A stretch of 17,967 bases of DNA from DASPPK01 sp964399235 (GCA_964399235.1 CAYNQC010000022.1:1-17967); one strand, 5' to 3'. Positions 7,116-14,590 are shown, counted from the first letter of the stretch. Numbers and translations: made by a program. The notes: a model not told the origin generated them from the sequence alone.

Positions 7116-8429
7116 CTAGAAAAGCTGTTTGAAAGATGCGAAGTCTATGTGGTTTTCTTCCACGACTGGAATCTCTTTCATGTTTCTGTCAAGCTTCACT
7201 TTTCCCAAGGCAAGAACCGCAACTTCCTCAGAGACAGGGGTGTACACTTTCACTGTTCTTCTTAAATAATCGATTTCTTGTACGATACCGATGCCGAGGA
7301 ATCTTCTATTGACATTGTACATGGCAGCAAGCAATCCTTCCTCGTCGCCTTTTCTAGTTACCACAATCTTCTTTTTGGTCAATTCTTCGACCTTTTTTAT
7401 GCTGTCTGAACTGACCCACCGTCTTCTGCCGATGATTACGTTGAGTTTGCCGCCTGCTTCTGCCAAGTGCAACGGTTTCATCCCGAGAAGTGCGTAAATC
7501 TTACTTGCGTCTCTGGCAGGCATGTGGCTCTTGTTCAAGCAAAAAGCTTCGTTCCCTTCAACTCTCACCCAACTCAGCGAAAGCGATTGAATTCTTGGAT
7601 TTCTCAAGTATTTCTTGTATCCAAGTTCACGCAGCCCCCTACGTTTCTCCCGGTCTCTCTGCCTTATTGCTGAAGGAGAATCAACGATGGCTTTCTTCGT
7701 TTTCTCAGCCATATTCAGGATTGGAGCAAGCTCATCTTTCTGTTGCAGCAAGAAAATCACCTCTGGACTGAGTTCTTCAACGAGCTTCACTTTGTAGTTG
7801 ACGGCGCATTCTCCTTCAATCCAACCGTCCGTGTTTATGACTAAGATGTCTGGATCTTCAGCAAGTGCTTCTTTCTTCAGCGACACGAGTCCTTGGATCA
7901 TCTTGTCAACAGCATTGCCGGGAGACGTTTCGCCTATGAAAACGGCATTTTTCGCTTTCAGGCTAAACAGGTCAGTGACGGGCTTTGTGACCAGCGCATA
8001 GGCAATCGAGGATGGCGGCCCAATATCCGATTGGCCCACATCGCCATCTATGACGGCCACTTTCTTCTTCTTATTCAAAAGCATGTTTACTAGGTATGTG
8101 CAGAAACTTGATTTTCCAGAGTCCACGGTTCCTAGAACCATCGTCACAAGAGGTTTTTTCTGCATGCTCAAAAGTTCTTCAGTCGCATTAGCCCAAGATG
8201 GAGGCGTGGTGCTTCCATCAACCTCATCAACAGACGCATTTTCTCCTGCCTGGATTTCTAGATCAGCCGTTTCGTGGACTGCAAGTGGCAACCTTTTCCC
8301 CTCACGGATAACGACTTTTCCAGCAGTGCCAATCGTTGATCCGAAGACTTCAACTTTTCCTGATTTCACCGTGACTGACGCTGGTCCGTCAACGAGCAAT
8401 GTCTTGCCTTTGTTTGCTGTGCGGTTCAA
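7116..8429 (-). CDS. Clp1/Nol9/Grc3-type polynucleotide 5'-hydroxyl kinase
   Basis: An ATP-dependent kinase of the Clp1 family that phosphorylates 5'-OH ends of RNA (or DNA); eukaryotic relatives act in tRNA splicing, mRNA 3' processing and rRNA maturation. At 437 residues it has three parts: an N-terminal beta-rich domain (about 1-85, with VEVFGSTIG), the kinase P-loop domain with Walker A GTVDSGKS (100-107), DGDVGQSDIGPP (128-139) and TSPGNAV, and a C-terminal domain (about 310-437) with GIGIVQEID and ALGKVKLD. The start is TTG 8429: a perfect AGGAGG on the minus strand (8438-8443) precedes it by 8 bases, and the TTG overlaps the stop of the upstream RNase H-like gene (TTGA). The pair is therefore translationally coupled. 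The RNA substrate in this organism is not known. Confidence 0.9.
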   Translation of the reverse strand: MNRTANKGKTLLVDGPASVTVKSGKVEVFGSTIGTAGKVVIREGKRLPLAVHETADLEIQAGENASVDEVDGSTTPPSWANATEELLSMQKKPLVTMVLGTVDSGKSSFCTYLVNMLLNKKKKVAVIDGDVGQSDIGPPSSIAYALVTKPVTDLFSLKAKNAVFIGETSPGNAVDKMIQGLVSLKKEALAEDPDILVINTDGWIEGECAVNYKVKLVEELSPEVIFLLQQKDELAPILNMAEKTKKAIVDSPSAIRQRDREKRRGLRELGYKKYLRNPRIQSLSLSWVRVEGNEAFCLNKSHMPARDASKIYALLGMKPLHLAEAGGKLNVIIGRRRWVSSDSIKKVEELTKKKIVVTRKGDEEGLLAAMYNVNRRFLGIGIVQEIDYLRRTVKVYTPVSEEVAVLALGKVKLDRNMKEIPVVEENHIDFASFKQLF

Positions 8430-9067
8430 TTTTGTTTCCTCCTATGATACATTTGCCCGCTCCTCCCCGCTATCTGTATTGCCGAAACAATATCTCTCAA
8501 GCCTCTTCTATGTTTCGCTTCGTTGAGATGAGAATCTGTCCCTGCCTCTCCCACGCTTTCGAGCACTACGCTGGGTGGCAGTGTTTCATCTAGGACTTGT
8601 AAGAGTCTGTCTTTGCATTCTGGGACTCCGTCGCCGATCCTCACCACGACTGACGGGACCGAAGTGTTCTCGAGACCTTTGATTATGGTCTCTATCTTGC
8701 CAAGGGTTTCGTTCAGGCTATGACAATTCCCTGTATCAATCACTTTGCCACCGGCCAGCACCGCCAAACCGAAGACTCCACCCGGGTCCACGCCTATGAC
8801 AACTTTCTGGTAAAACTCTTTTCCTTGAATGATCCGCAAAGCCTCATTGATGATTGCAGCTGGGTCTTCTCCAATCTTGTAGGTTAGTACTTTCTCGTGA
8901 TGGATCAACCTTCTTTCCTCTTCTGTGGTTATGACGGCTTTGACTTCTACGGGTATGGATTCGTATGGTGTCAAACTCAGAAAAGGGACGTTCTTTCTCT
9001 TAAACTCGTTGACAATTATGTAGTAGGCTTTTCCTGAAACCGTTGCGACGGCTATTTTAGCTTTCAT
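8426..9067 (-). CDS. Conserved archaeal protein with RNase H-like (RuvC/YqgF-like) fold signature
   Basis: A 213-residue soluble protein with no named family that I recognise. The N-terminal part (about 1-85) is an alpha/beta region with LSLTPYESIPVEVKAVITT. From residue 90 the sequence reads VIGVDPGGVFGLAVLAGGKVI, the classic first strand of RuvC/YqgF-type RNase H folds with acidic D94 followed by a glycine-rich turn. Later acidic residues at suitable places are D146 (VVRIGDGVP), E170 and the C-terminal helix with D192 (HRRGLRDIVSAIQIA), preceded by conserved-looking D178/H180. This suggests a metal-dependent nuclease or resolvase, or a degenerate relative; activity is inferred, not shown. 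Its TGA overlaps the TTG start of the Clp1-like kinase, and the SD for that start lies inside this gene, arguing for a joint role in RNA end processing. ATG 9067 has no clear SD. Confidence 0.82.
   Translation of the reverse strand: MKAKIAVATVSGKAYYIIVNEFKRKNVPFLSLTPYESIPVEVKAVITTEEERRLIHHEKVLTYKIGEDPAAIINEALRIIQGKEFYQKVVIGVDPGGVFGLAVLAGGKVIDTGNCHSLNETLGKIETIIKGLENTSVPSVVVRIGDGVPECKDRLLQVLDETLPPSVVLESVGEAGTDSHLNEAKHRRGLRDIVSAIQIAGRSGQMYHRRKQN
8438..8443 (-). promoter_or_regulatory. Strong SD (AGGAGG) fixing the Clp1-like TTG start
   Basis: The minus strand reads AGGAGG, 8 bases before TTG 8429. It sits inside the last codons of the RNase H-like gene, so the downstream start is coupled to it. 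Confidence 0.7.
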
Positions 9068-9124
9068 ATCAAGGTTTTGACGGTCTGGGATGCTTCAAAC
9101 ACCAAACAGATTATTATTTGGCGG

Positions 9125-9132
9125 TTTATATT
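9125..9132 (+). promoter_or_regulatory. Possible TATA box in the radB / RNase H-like divergent region
   Basis: TTTATATT lies in the short divergent gap. It is a little too close to ATG 9138 to serve it (initiation would fall near 9150-9155), so it either supports the later TTG 9150 start or serves the minus-strand gene. The direction is uncertain. Confidence 0.3.
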
Positions 9133-9137
9133 TGTTG

Positions 9138-9848
9138 ATGTGCGTGATATTGCAGAAAATTCCAACAGACTGCAGGGCAGTTGACGAGTTCCTTAAAGGC
9201 GGTTTAGCAATCGAGTCCGTCACGCTCGTCTACGGTGAAGCCGAGACTGGAAAGACGACGCTGGCCATGCAATGCGCTGTTAAATGTGCAGAACAAGGCT
9301 ACAAGACTCTGTACATAGACGCAGATCAGACATTTTCTGCCCAACGGCTGTCTCAAGTAATATCCGCAAAGCCCGATGAAATTCTGGAAATGGTAATTCT
9401 CGTCCGACCGAAGGATTTCCGAGAGCAAGCATCCGTTGTGGATCAGCTGTCCGACTACGTAGGCAAGAATTTCAAACTCGTGGTTTTCGACACCGTCACT
9501 TCACTCTACCGCCTACGAATTGCGGAGTCACCCTCAAGAACCTTCGAATTCAACCGAGAACTGAACCGGCAACTTGCAGTTCTGGCGCAAGCCGCACGCA
9601 CTCAGAAAATCGCGATCCTGCTTACAAGTCAGGTTCACAGCGTGCTGAATGATACGCCCATCAGCATCGAACCCGTTGCAACGCGAGTCGTAAAATTCTG
9701 GGCCGACACGGTAGTCGCAATGAAACAGACCGAAAGACAACAAGTAATACAGACGACAGTAGAAAAGAACCTTGCGAAACTTCCTCCGGCAGTCTTTAAC
9801 CTTAGAATTGCAGAACACGGAATACATGACGACTTGGCTCGTCGATGA
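9138..9848 (+). CDS. radB: RadB-like RecA-family ATPase
   Basis: A single-domain RecA/Rad51 paralogue of the RadB type, thought to assist homologous recombination as a mediator of RadA. From ATG 9138 it has 236 residues, the usual RadB size, with no N-terminal helix-hairpin-helix domain. The opening KIPTDCRAVDEFLKGG is the typical RadB/RadA core entry, then Walker A GEAETGKT (33-40), TLYIDAD (57-63), Walker B LVVFD (D118), and a late LLTSQV strand. An upstream in-frame ATG at 9090 would add 16 hydrophobic residues lying over a likely promoter (TTTATATT, 9125-9132) and is not favoured; TTG 9150 is another possibility if the message is leaderless. The stop overlaps the SD region of carS, so the two are cotranscribed. 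Other archaeal RadA paralogues (aRadC or KaiC-like) are alternatives. Confidence 0.85.
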   Translation: MCVILQKIPTDCRAVDEFLKGGLAIESVTLVYGEAETGKTTLAMQCAVKCAEQGYKTLYIDADQTFSAQRLSQVISAKPDEILEMVILVRPKDFREQASVVDQLSDYVGKNFKLVVFDTVTSLYRLRIAESPSRTFEFNRELNRQLAVLAQAARTQKIAILLTSQVHSVLNDTPISIEPVATRVVKFWADTVVAMKQTERQQVIQTTVEKNLAKLPPAVFNLRIAEHGIHDDLARR

Positions 9849-9858
9849 GGAATGTTTA

Positions 9859-10356
9859 ATGGATATTGTACAGTTGATCGCTGAAGCGCTGAAATTCATA
9901 TTTCCCGTGTACTGTGCCAACGCCGTCCCAGTTTTAGCAGGTGGAGGGTTGGCAATGGATTTTGGCAAGAAACTTTCCGACGGCAGACCCATTTTAGGAA
10001 AAAACAAGACTTTTCGCGGTTTCTTCGCCGGATTGGCCATAGGAACCATCGCGGGTTTGGCCGAAAGTTACGTTTTCAATTATCCCCTGCTTTTTGGCTT
10101 CCTATTGTCACTTGGGGCTTTGACCGGAGACTTAGTCGGCGCATTTGTGAAAAGAAGACTAGATATCCCGCCTGGAGGATTGTTGCCAGTAGTGGACCAA
10201 GTAGACTTCGTGGTCGGTGCAATCCTTTTCTCGCTTCTTCTGCCCATAGAAAGAAGCTTAGAGCTGCTCGTGACAGTTCTAGTCATCACTCCGCCCATTC
10301 ATCTTCTGACCAACTATTGCGCCTACAAACTCGAGCTGAAAAGCAATCCTTGGTGA
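9859..10356 (+). CDS. carS: CDP-archaeol synthase (CarS)
   Basis: A membrane enzyme that transfers CMP from CTP to 2,3-di-O-geranylgeranylglyceryl phosphate, activating it for archaeal polar-lipid head-group attachment. It has 165 residues, close to the family's usual 165-180, and is mostly hydrophobic with about five membrane segments. The cytidylyltransferase-like loop DFGKKLSDGRPILGKNKTFRG (about 34-54) and the second polar segment GDLVGAFVKRRLDIPPGG with DQVDFVVGA are characteristic of CarS (formerly DUF46). The start is ATG 9859 with GATGAGG (9844-9850) 8 bases ahead; that SD spans the stop of radB, so translation is coupled. A longer frame opening at 9772 inside radB is not used. The gene is convergent with the OST3-like gene, 5 bases apart. 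Confidence 0.95.
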   Translation: MDIVQLIAEALKFIFPVYCANAVPVLAGGGLAMDFGKKLSDGRPILGKNKTFRGFFAGLAIGTIAGLAESYVFNYPLLFGFLLSLGALTGDLVGAFVKRRLDIPPGGLLPVVDQVDFVVGAILFSLLLPIERSLELLVTVLVITPPIHLLTNYCAYKLELKSNPW

Positions 10357-10361
10357 AAAAC

Positions 10362-10787
10362 TCAGGCCCCGCCCGAGATTTTTATCTGAATAGTCGCTTC
10401 CAAGAATACGTAAGCCAGGAACAATAGAGCAACTCCAATTATCATCATCATATAGGCCTGTCTGGGCTTGTATACATACTTGGTGCTTTGATAAAGTGCA
10501 ATCAGGCCGATGATGCCAAGAGCATAAATGGTCATTGCAACGATGCTGTCACCTATGAACTGCTCTGAAAGCTGCGGATAAAGGAATAGAAAGCGTCCGC
10601 CATAGTAGACGGCTGGAAGCGGCTTCATTATGATATCGTATAACCCTCCCCCGAACAAAAAGACTGCAAAACCAATTGCAACTATTGGAATGATAAGGTT
10701 AGACGGTCTTGAACTAGTAAGTGTCCGGTATAATCTGTTCAAGGAAAACGAAAGGTTAGAAACGCTTCTCTTCACGTTTTTCGACAT
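10362..10787 (-). CDS. Three-helix membrane protein resembling the OST3/OST6/MAGT1 transmembrane domain
   Basis: A 141-residue membrane protein of uncertain function. After a basic serine-rich N terminus (about 1-28) come three hydrophobic segments at about 30-50, 80-101 and 110-134, with an extracytoplasmic-type loop holding KPLPAVYYGGR between the first two. The stretch from QFIGDSIVAM through the third helix can be aligned by eye with the C-terminal part of MAGT1/OST3 (QFVAETHIV, a glycine-rich helix, a KR/KPR turn, then LVVLFFSW). OST3/OST6 are oligosaccharyltransferase subunits; the thioredoxin domain they carry is absent here. AglB/STT3 is encoded about 4 kb away. The start is ATG 10787 with TGTGGAG ending 9 bases ahead; GTG 10802 is an alternative. 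It overlaps the end of the zinc-finger gene by about 30 bases. The assignment is tentative. Confidence 0.75.
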   Translation of the reverse strand: MSKNVKRSVSNLSFSLNRLYRTLTSSRPSNLIIPIVAIGFAVFLFGGGLYDIIMKPLPAVYYGGRFLFLYPQLSEQFIGDSIVAMTIYALGIIGLIALYQSTKYVYKPRQAYMMMIIGVALLFLAYVFLEATIQIKISGGA

Positions 10788-11004
10788 TTGGGTGTTCTCC
10801 ACATGACAACAGGTGTTGAGCTACTTCTTTTGCCCATTCTCCTGCTAATGGATTCTTGGCAATCTCTCTTAAATACTCTTTCCAAGCAATATCCAATGCC
10901 TTTTTCCACCGCTCATAGCTGGTCACGAGATTTCCGTGTGCCTTTGCATGCAACGCGCAATAATCGCCAAGTGTTGATTCTCTGTTGCATATTGCACATT
11001 GCAT
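10756..11004 (-). CDS. Small zinc-finger protein of unknown function
   Basis: An 82-residue protein. The N terminus holds a compact metal site, C3-X2-C6 followed by C16 and H19 (H23 nearby), in the order C-AI-C, DYC, LHAKAH. The rest (about 25-80) is predicted helical, rich in W, K and E (YERWKKALDIAWKEYL, GEWAKEVAQHLL). I do not recognise the family. The ATG lies 7 bases after the topA stop codon, and a GTGAT-type SD (minus strand) spans the topA stop, so it is translationally coupled to topA. Its own end overlaps the start of the OST3-like membrane protein. A helper role for topoisomerase or another nucleic-acid protein is possible from context only. Confidence 0.8.
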   Translation of the reverse strand: MQCAICNRESTLGDYCALHAKAHGNLVTSYERWKKALDIAWKEYLREIAKNPLAGEWAKEVAQHLLSCGEHPNVEKREEKRF

Positions 11005-11010
11005 TCGTCA

Positions 11011-13074
11011 TCACGCCCCGTTCTTAGATGGGCAAAGAGGATTGATGCACAGGATCCAAGGTTTCCGTCTCATTCTCACTTCAACAGTCGGCCAGCCGCA
11101 TTTAGAACACTTTTTCCCTGCTAGCCTCAGCATGCCATTTTGAGGAAGAGGAAAAGAGGCTCTGCATAATCCTTTGAAATAGTTCGTGCAACCGATGAAG
11201 CGTTTGCCCGTTTTCCTTGAGTAGGTTACAATCAGCTTTCCATTCTTGCATTGAGGGCATGGACCAACCGTCTTTTCTTCCAGTCCAACTTCTTCTAGAG
11301 TTCTGCTCAGTTGTTCGCCTATGGCTTCCTCTTCTTTTTTCAATTTTTCCAATATTGGCCTTAGAGTTTCAATGGTCTCACTCACAACTCTATCTCTTTT
11401 CTTCTTGTTCTCTTGAATGCCTTTCATTTTCGCCTCAAGTCCTCTCGTAAACTCGGTTGAAATAATAGTCGGACAGTGTCTTTCCAGAATCTGGCTCACT
11501 TCGAAGCCCAGCTTGGTCACTGCTATTCTTTCGTGTCTTACATATCCTCGATCATATAGCGTCTCTATTGTGTCAGCCCTTGTAGCCTTGGTGCCTATTC
11601 CTGCATTTTCCATCTCTCTGAGCAGGCTACTAGGATTGTGTCTCGCCGGTGGCTCGGTGAGAAGGCTTTCCGCGACTATTCTCCTGAATTTGGCAATTTC
11701 TCCTTTTTCAATTGGGGGCAAAATGATTTCTTCGAATCTAGCGTAGGGTTCGTAGTAATGCATCCATCCTTCTTCCAGTATTTTTCTTCCCTCAAGGTAA
11801 AAACGATGCCCGTCGGCTGTTAACCGAATTTTCAAGGCTTGGCTCAATGCGGTTTCACCGAAAACCGCCATGAACCTGTGCACGATCAGATCCCAGATCT
11901 GCCTTTCAGACGTTTCAAGCATTCTTTGCGGAAGATTGCCGGTTGGAAAAATAGCTGGGTGTGCCGGATCGACTCGCTTTCCTTCATTTGGTTTAAGAGT
12001 CTGCTGTCTAAGCAGCTTCGAGGCCAGCTCTCTGTATTCGGCAGCTCTGCTCAAGTTCTTGAGTATGTTCTCATATCCTATTGCTGGCGGTAGTCTCTGA
12101 CTGTCAGTTCTCGGGTAGGATACCAAGGCGTCGAGATACAACTGTTGGGCTATGGCAAGAGTACGCCGAGGTGTAAATCTGAAAAGCCTGTAAGCCTCAT
12201 TCTGCAACGTGCCCAAGTCGAAGGGAAAAGGCGGCGGATGTTTTGTTTGTCTGACTTCGAGTTTCTCAACTTGTCCCTCCTTGTTCTTGCAGGCACTTAC
12301 GATTGCTTCTGCGCCTTTTTTGGTTTCAACTCTCTGCTTCTCGTATTTTGCATCAAATATCTGACCGTTTATCTCAATTCTTGCTCTGATCCGCCAATAC
12401 GGCGTGGGCACGAAGGCTCTGATGGCTTCTTCTCTGTTCACGAGAAACTTGAGGGTCGGACCTTGAACTCTGCCAGTGCTCAATGTTGCATATCTTCCGT
12501 TCCAGTTCTTCACTGCGTTTGTCAGAGCTCTGGAAAGGTTCACTCCGTATAACCAGTCAACTTCGTGTCTGGCCAACCCTGCTTCAATCAATCCGAAATC
12601 CAGATGTGACAGTGGGGCGCTGAACGATTTCTGAAGTTCCTGCTTCGTAAGCGTCGAATATCTCATGCGTTTTGACAACATATCTTTGTTATCCATAGCA
12701 TATTTCAAAATACAATATCCGATGACAGATCCTTCTATGTCATAATCACAAGCGTCTATGAAAGCTTCAGCATCCTTGGAAAGCCTCGAGATTGTCTGAA
12801 GCCAACCGCGAATTCTACTTGCCTTCCTCTCAGCTACATATCGTGGAACCCATCTGAAGGAAAAGGCCGGGTAGTTTCTGCCTTTCTTTTCATCCATAAT
12901 CGTGTACAAATGTCCCAATGCAGGAACTACGACTATTTCCTTCTCGCGTTTCGCAATGTAGTAGGGCACTCCATTTTCGTACATTCTTTGAGGTCTTTCC
13001 TTCCAGTCAAGCGCCGAGGCGATCCTCAATGCGGCATCCGGCTTCTCGGTGATGATTAAGGTGTATTTACCCAT
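11011..13074 (-). CDS. topA: Type IA DNA topoisomerase
   Basis: Relaxes negatively supercoiled DNA or decatenates single strands by a transient 5'-phosphotyrosyl break, with Mg2+. It has 687 residues from ATG 13074. The TOPRIM domain is at the N terminus (TLIITEKPDAALRIA, ALGHLY, and the acidic motif CDYDIEG with D110, D112, E114). The core has STGRVQGPTL, the active-site SYPRTDSQRLP (catalytic Y320), GTKATRADTIETLYDRGYV, and KMKGIQ. The C terminus carries two zinc-finger modules: CPQC with a later GC/C pair, then KCSKC with CINPLC. It lacks a helicase domain, so it is not reverse gyrase. GTG 13083 is an in-frame alternative only 3 codons earlier. It heads a compact minus-strand operon with the zinc-finger and OST3-like genes. 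Assignment to TopA or Top3 subgroup is not certain. Confidence 0.96.
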   Translation of the reverse strand: MGKYTLIITEKPDAALRIASALDWKERPQRMYENGVPYYIAKREKEIVVVPALGHLYTIMDEKKGRNYPAFSFRWVPRYVAERKASRIRGWLQTISRLSKDAEAFIDACDYDIEGSVIGYCILKYAMDNKDMLSKRMRYSTLTKQELQKSFSAPLSHLDFGLIEAGLARHEVDWLYGVNLSRALTNAVKNWNGRYATLSTGRVQGPTLKFLVNREEAIRAFVPTPYWRIRARIEINGQIFDAKYEKQRVETKKGAEAIVSACKNKEGQVEKLEVRQTKHPPPFPFDLGTLQNEAYRLFRFTPRRTLAIAQQLYLDALVSYPRTDSQRLPPAIGYENILKNLSRAAEYRELASKLLRQQTLKPNEGKRVDPAHPAIFPTGNLPQRMLETSERQIWDLIVHRFMAVFGETALSQALKIRLTADGHRFYLEGRKILEEGWMHYYEPYARFEEIILPPIEKGEIAKFRRIVAESLLTEPPARHNPSSLLREMENAGIGTKATRADTIETLYDRGYVRHERIAVTKLGFEVSQILERHCPTIISTEFTRGLEAKMKGIQENKKKRDRVVSETIETLRPILEKLKKEEEAIGEQLSRTLEEVGLEEKTVGPCPQCKNGKLIVTYSRKTGKRFIGCTNYFKGLCRASFPLPQNGMLRLAGKKCSKCGWPTVEVRMRRKPWILCINPLCPSKNGA

Positions 13075-13254
13075 ATTTTGCACAAGCCGCTCATTGAGTT
13101 CTGAACAAAGTCATTTCTAAGTGAAAGCTTATGAGATTAAGATTTTTGCGTGGCTTATCCTTTTTGTGGAGCTCTTGGCGCGTGTCCCTCCAGCAATCGA
13201 TAAATATGTCAGGATCATTCTAATTTCTTTATCATCACAAGGAGCCTAGTTGTT
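13075..13254. promoter_or_regulatory. Divergent promoter region between topA and the zinc-ribbon/gcvT genes
   Basis: A 180-base non-coding gap. On the plus side GATAAATAT (about 13198-13206) could be a TATA box with initiation near 13228, followed by AAGGAG (13239-13244) before ATG 13255. On the minus side no convincing TATA box for topA was picked out. No RNA gene or repeat was seen. Confidence 0.45.
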
Positions 13255-13419
13255 ATGCCTCAACGCGTTGCTTGTCAAGGGTGCGGTCACACCCTATATG
13301 AGGGTCCCGACCTTCGTCCGCCTGACGAAATTCTTCATGAACACGAGGGAAAATGTCCGAAGTGCGGGAAAAAACTGTCTTTGATACCCATCAACGTAGA
13401 CGTGAAACCAAACCGATAG
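13255..13419 (+). CDS. 54-residue zinc-ribbon protein
   Basis: A very small protein with two CXXC knuckles, C7-X2-C10 (CQGC, followed by GHTLYEG) and C34-X2-C37 (CPKC, followed by GKKLS), 23 residues apart: a classic rubredoxin-like zinc ribbon. Between them lies a proline/acidic segment LRPPDEILHEHEGK. Stand-alone ribbons of this form are common and conserved in archaea, and several related ones belong to transcription or translation factors, but the function of this one is unknown. The start ATG 13255 is preceded by AAGGAG, 10 bases ahead, and a TATA-like box is at a suitable distance. The stop is 22 bases before the preferred gcvT start, so the two form an operon. The gene is short enough to be missed by length-filtered gene calling. 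Confidence 0.85.
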   Translation: MPQRVACQGCGHTLYEGPDLRPPDEILHEHEGKCPKCGKKLSLIPINVDVKPNR

Positions 13420-13441
13420 TCTTCTGGTGGCGAGAACGGCT

Positions 13442-14590
13442 ATGGCTGAGACAGCACGCCGAACACAACTATACGATGTGTATTCGAAAACAGCCAAAAT
13501 TGTGGTCTTCTCTGGGTTTGAAATGCCCCTTTACTTCAAAGACATTGCACCTGAACACCTAGCAGTAAGGAATGGCGTAGGCATCTTTGACATAAGTCAC
13601 ATGGGCCGCATCATGGTTTCGGGTCCAGATTCTGAGCGCTTTCTGAACCACGTAATAACAAACGACGTTTCAACTCTTTCTCCAAACAGCGCCCAATACA
13701 CCGTTATGTGCACGGAAAGCGGAGGCATCGTTGATGACTTCGTTGTCTATCGACTGGAAAAAGAAAAGTTCCTCATAGTCTTCAATGCCGGCAACCGCGA
13801 AAAAGACCATAATTGGTTCATAAGGAACTCCGAAACCTTCAATGTAACCATACAAAACGTCTCTGACAACGTGGCAATGCTTGCCGTTCAAGGTCCCTAC
13901 GCCGAAAAGACACTCCAGGAAATATCAAGCGAGGACCTGAGCACGATTGGAAGGTTCAAATGCAGATCTTCACGATTTGCCAGTGAAGATGTTTTCCTTG
14001 CCCGCACAGGCTATACCGGAGAAGACGGCTTCGAAATCATCATTTGGAATGCTTCTCTTTCTGAACCAGACAGTGCAGTAAGGCTTTGGAGTGCCATCCT
14101 TGAAGCAGGACAGAGTTATGGCATAGAGACATGCGGTCTTGGAGCACGAGACACTTTGCGGCTCGAAGCTGGACTCTGCCTCTATGGAAATGACATCGAC
14201 GAAAATACGACACCATTGGAAGCAGGTCTTGGCTTTGTTGTGAAGCTGCAAAAGAACAGTTTTATCGGAAAAGAAGTCTTGGTCAAACAGAAAACCGAGG
14301 GACCGAAACGCAAGCGCATAGGCATAGGAATGATCGATCAAGGGATTCCGCGGCCAGGATTTGAAATCTACTCAAACATGGGAGACAAGATCGGGCGGCT
14401 AACGAGCGGAACTTATTCTCCTCTTCTCAAGCAGGGAGTCGGCATGGGATATGTAGAAACGTCACAAGCTTTGGAAGGTGCTTCAGTGAACTTGAACATC
14501 CGCGGAAAGATGGCAAAGGCAGAGTTAGCAAACTTTCCACTTTATGATTCGGAGAAATACGGATTCAAAAGAAAGTCTTTACCAGTATGA
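13442..14590 (+). CDS. gcvT: Aminomethyltransferase (glycine cleavage system T protein)
   Basis: Transfers the methylene group from aminomethyl-lipoyl H protein to a tetrahydropterin cofactor, releasing ammonia; part of the glycine cleavage complex in the cytoplasm. From ATG 13442 it has 382 residues, normal for GcvT. The start TQLYDVYSK, FSGFEMPLYF, VGIFDISHMGR, and GGIVDDFVVYR with the catalytic aspartate (D98, by analogy with bacterial and human GcvT) are all present. Further on come ARTGYTGEDGFEI, LGARDTLRLEAGLCLYGNDI and a C-terminal barrel with LTSGTYSPLLKQGVGMGYV. GTG 13427 is an upstream alternative; ATG is preferred because GGTGG (13426-13430) lies 11 bases ahead of it. GcvP, GcvH and lipoylation genes are not in the window. 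Whether the archaeon uses folate or methanopterin as acceptor cannot be told. Confidence 0.96.
   Translation: MAETARRTQLYDVYSKTAKIVVFSGFEMPLYFKDIAPEHLAVRNGVGIFDISHMGRIMVSGPDSERFLNHVITNDVSTLSPNSAQYTVMCTESGGIVDDFVVYRLEKEKFLIVFNAGNREKDHNWFIRNSETFNVTIQNVSDNVAMLAVQGPYAEKTLQEISSEDLSTIGRFKCRSSRFASEDVFLARTGYTGEDGFEIIIWNASLSEPDSAVRLWSAILEAGQSYGIETCGLGARDTLRLEAGLCLYGNDIDENTTPLEAGLGFVVKLQKNSFIGKEVLVKQKTEGPKRKRIGIGMIDQGIPRPGFEIYSNMGDKIGRLTSGTYSPLLKQGVGMGYVETSQALEGASVNLNIRGKMAKAELANFPLYDSEKYGFKRKSLPV

Noticed and set aside
8050..8526. Plus-strand open frame of 158 codons opposite the Clp1-like gene
   Set aside because: Ser/Thr/Phe-rich with no family resemblance, and antisense to a conserved kinase with a strong SD-backed start.
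9090..9137. Sixteen-residue N-terminal extension of RadB
   Set aside because: It covers a TATA-like element and does not resemble RadB N termini; ATG 9138 or TTG 9150 fits better.
9772..9858. Extended N terminus of CarS starting inside radB
   Set aside because: ATG 9859 has a well-placed GATGAGG and gives a normal-length CarS. The extra 29 residues are polar and are out-of-frame radB sequence.
9534..10049. Minus-strand frame of 171 codons across radB and carS
   Set aside because: Antisense to two clearly conserved genes; no domain and no start signal.
11011..13074. Reverse gyrase
   Set aside because: The protein has only the type IA topoisomerase region and zinc fingers; there is no SF2 helicase domain, and its length is about 690 rather than over 1000 residues.
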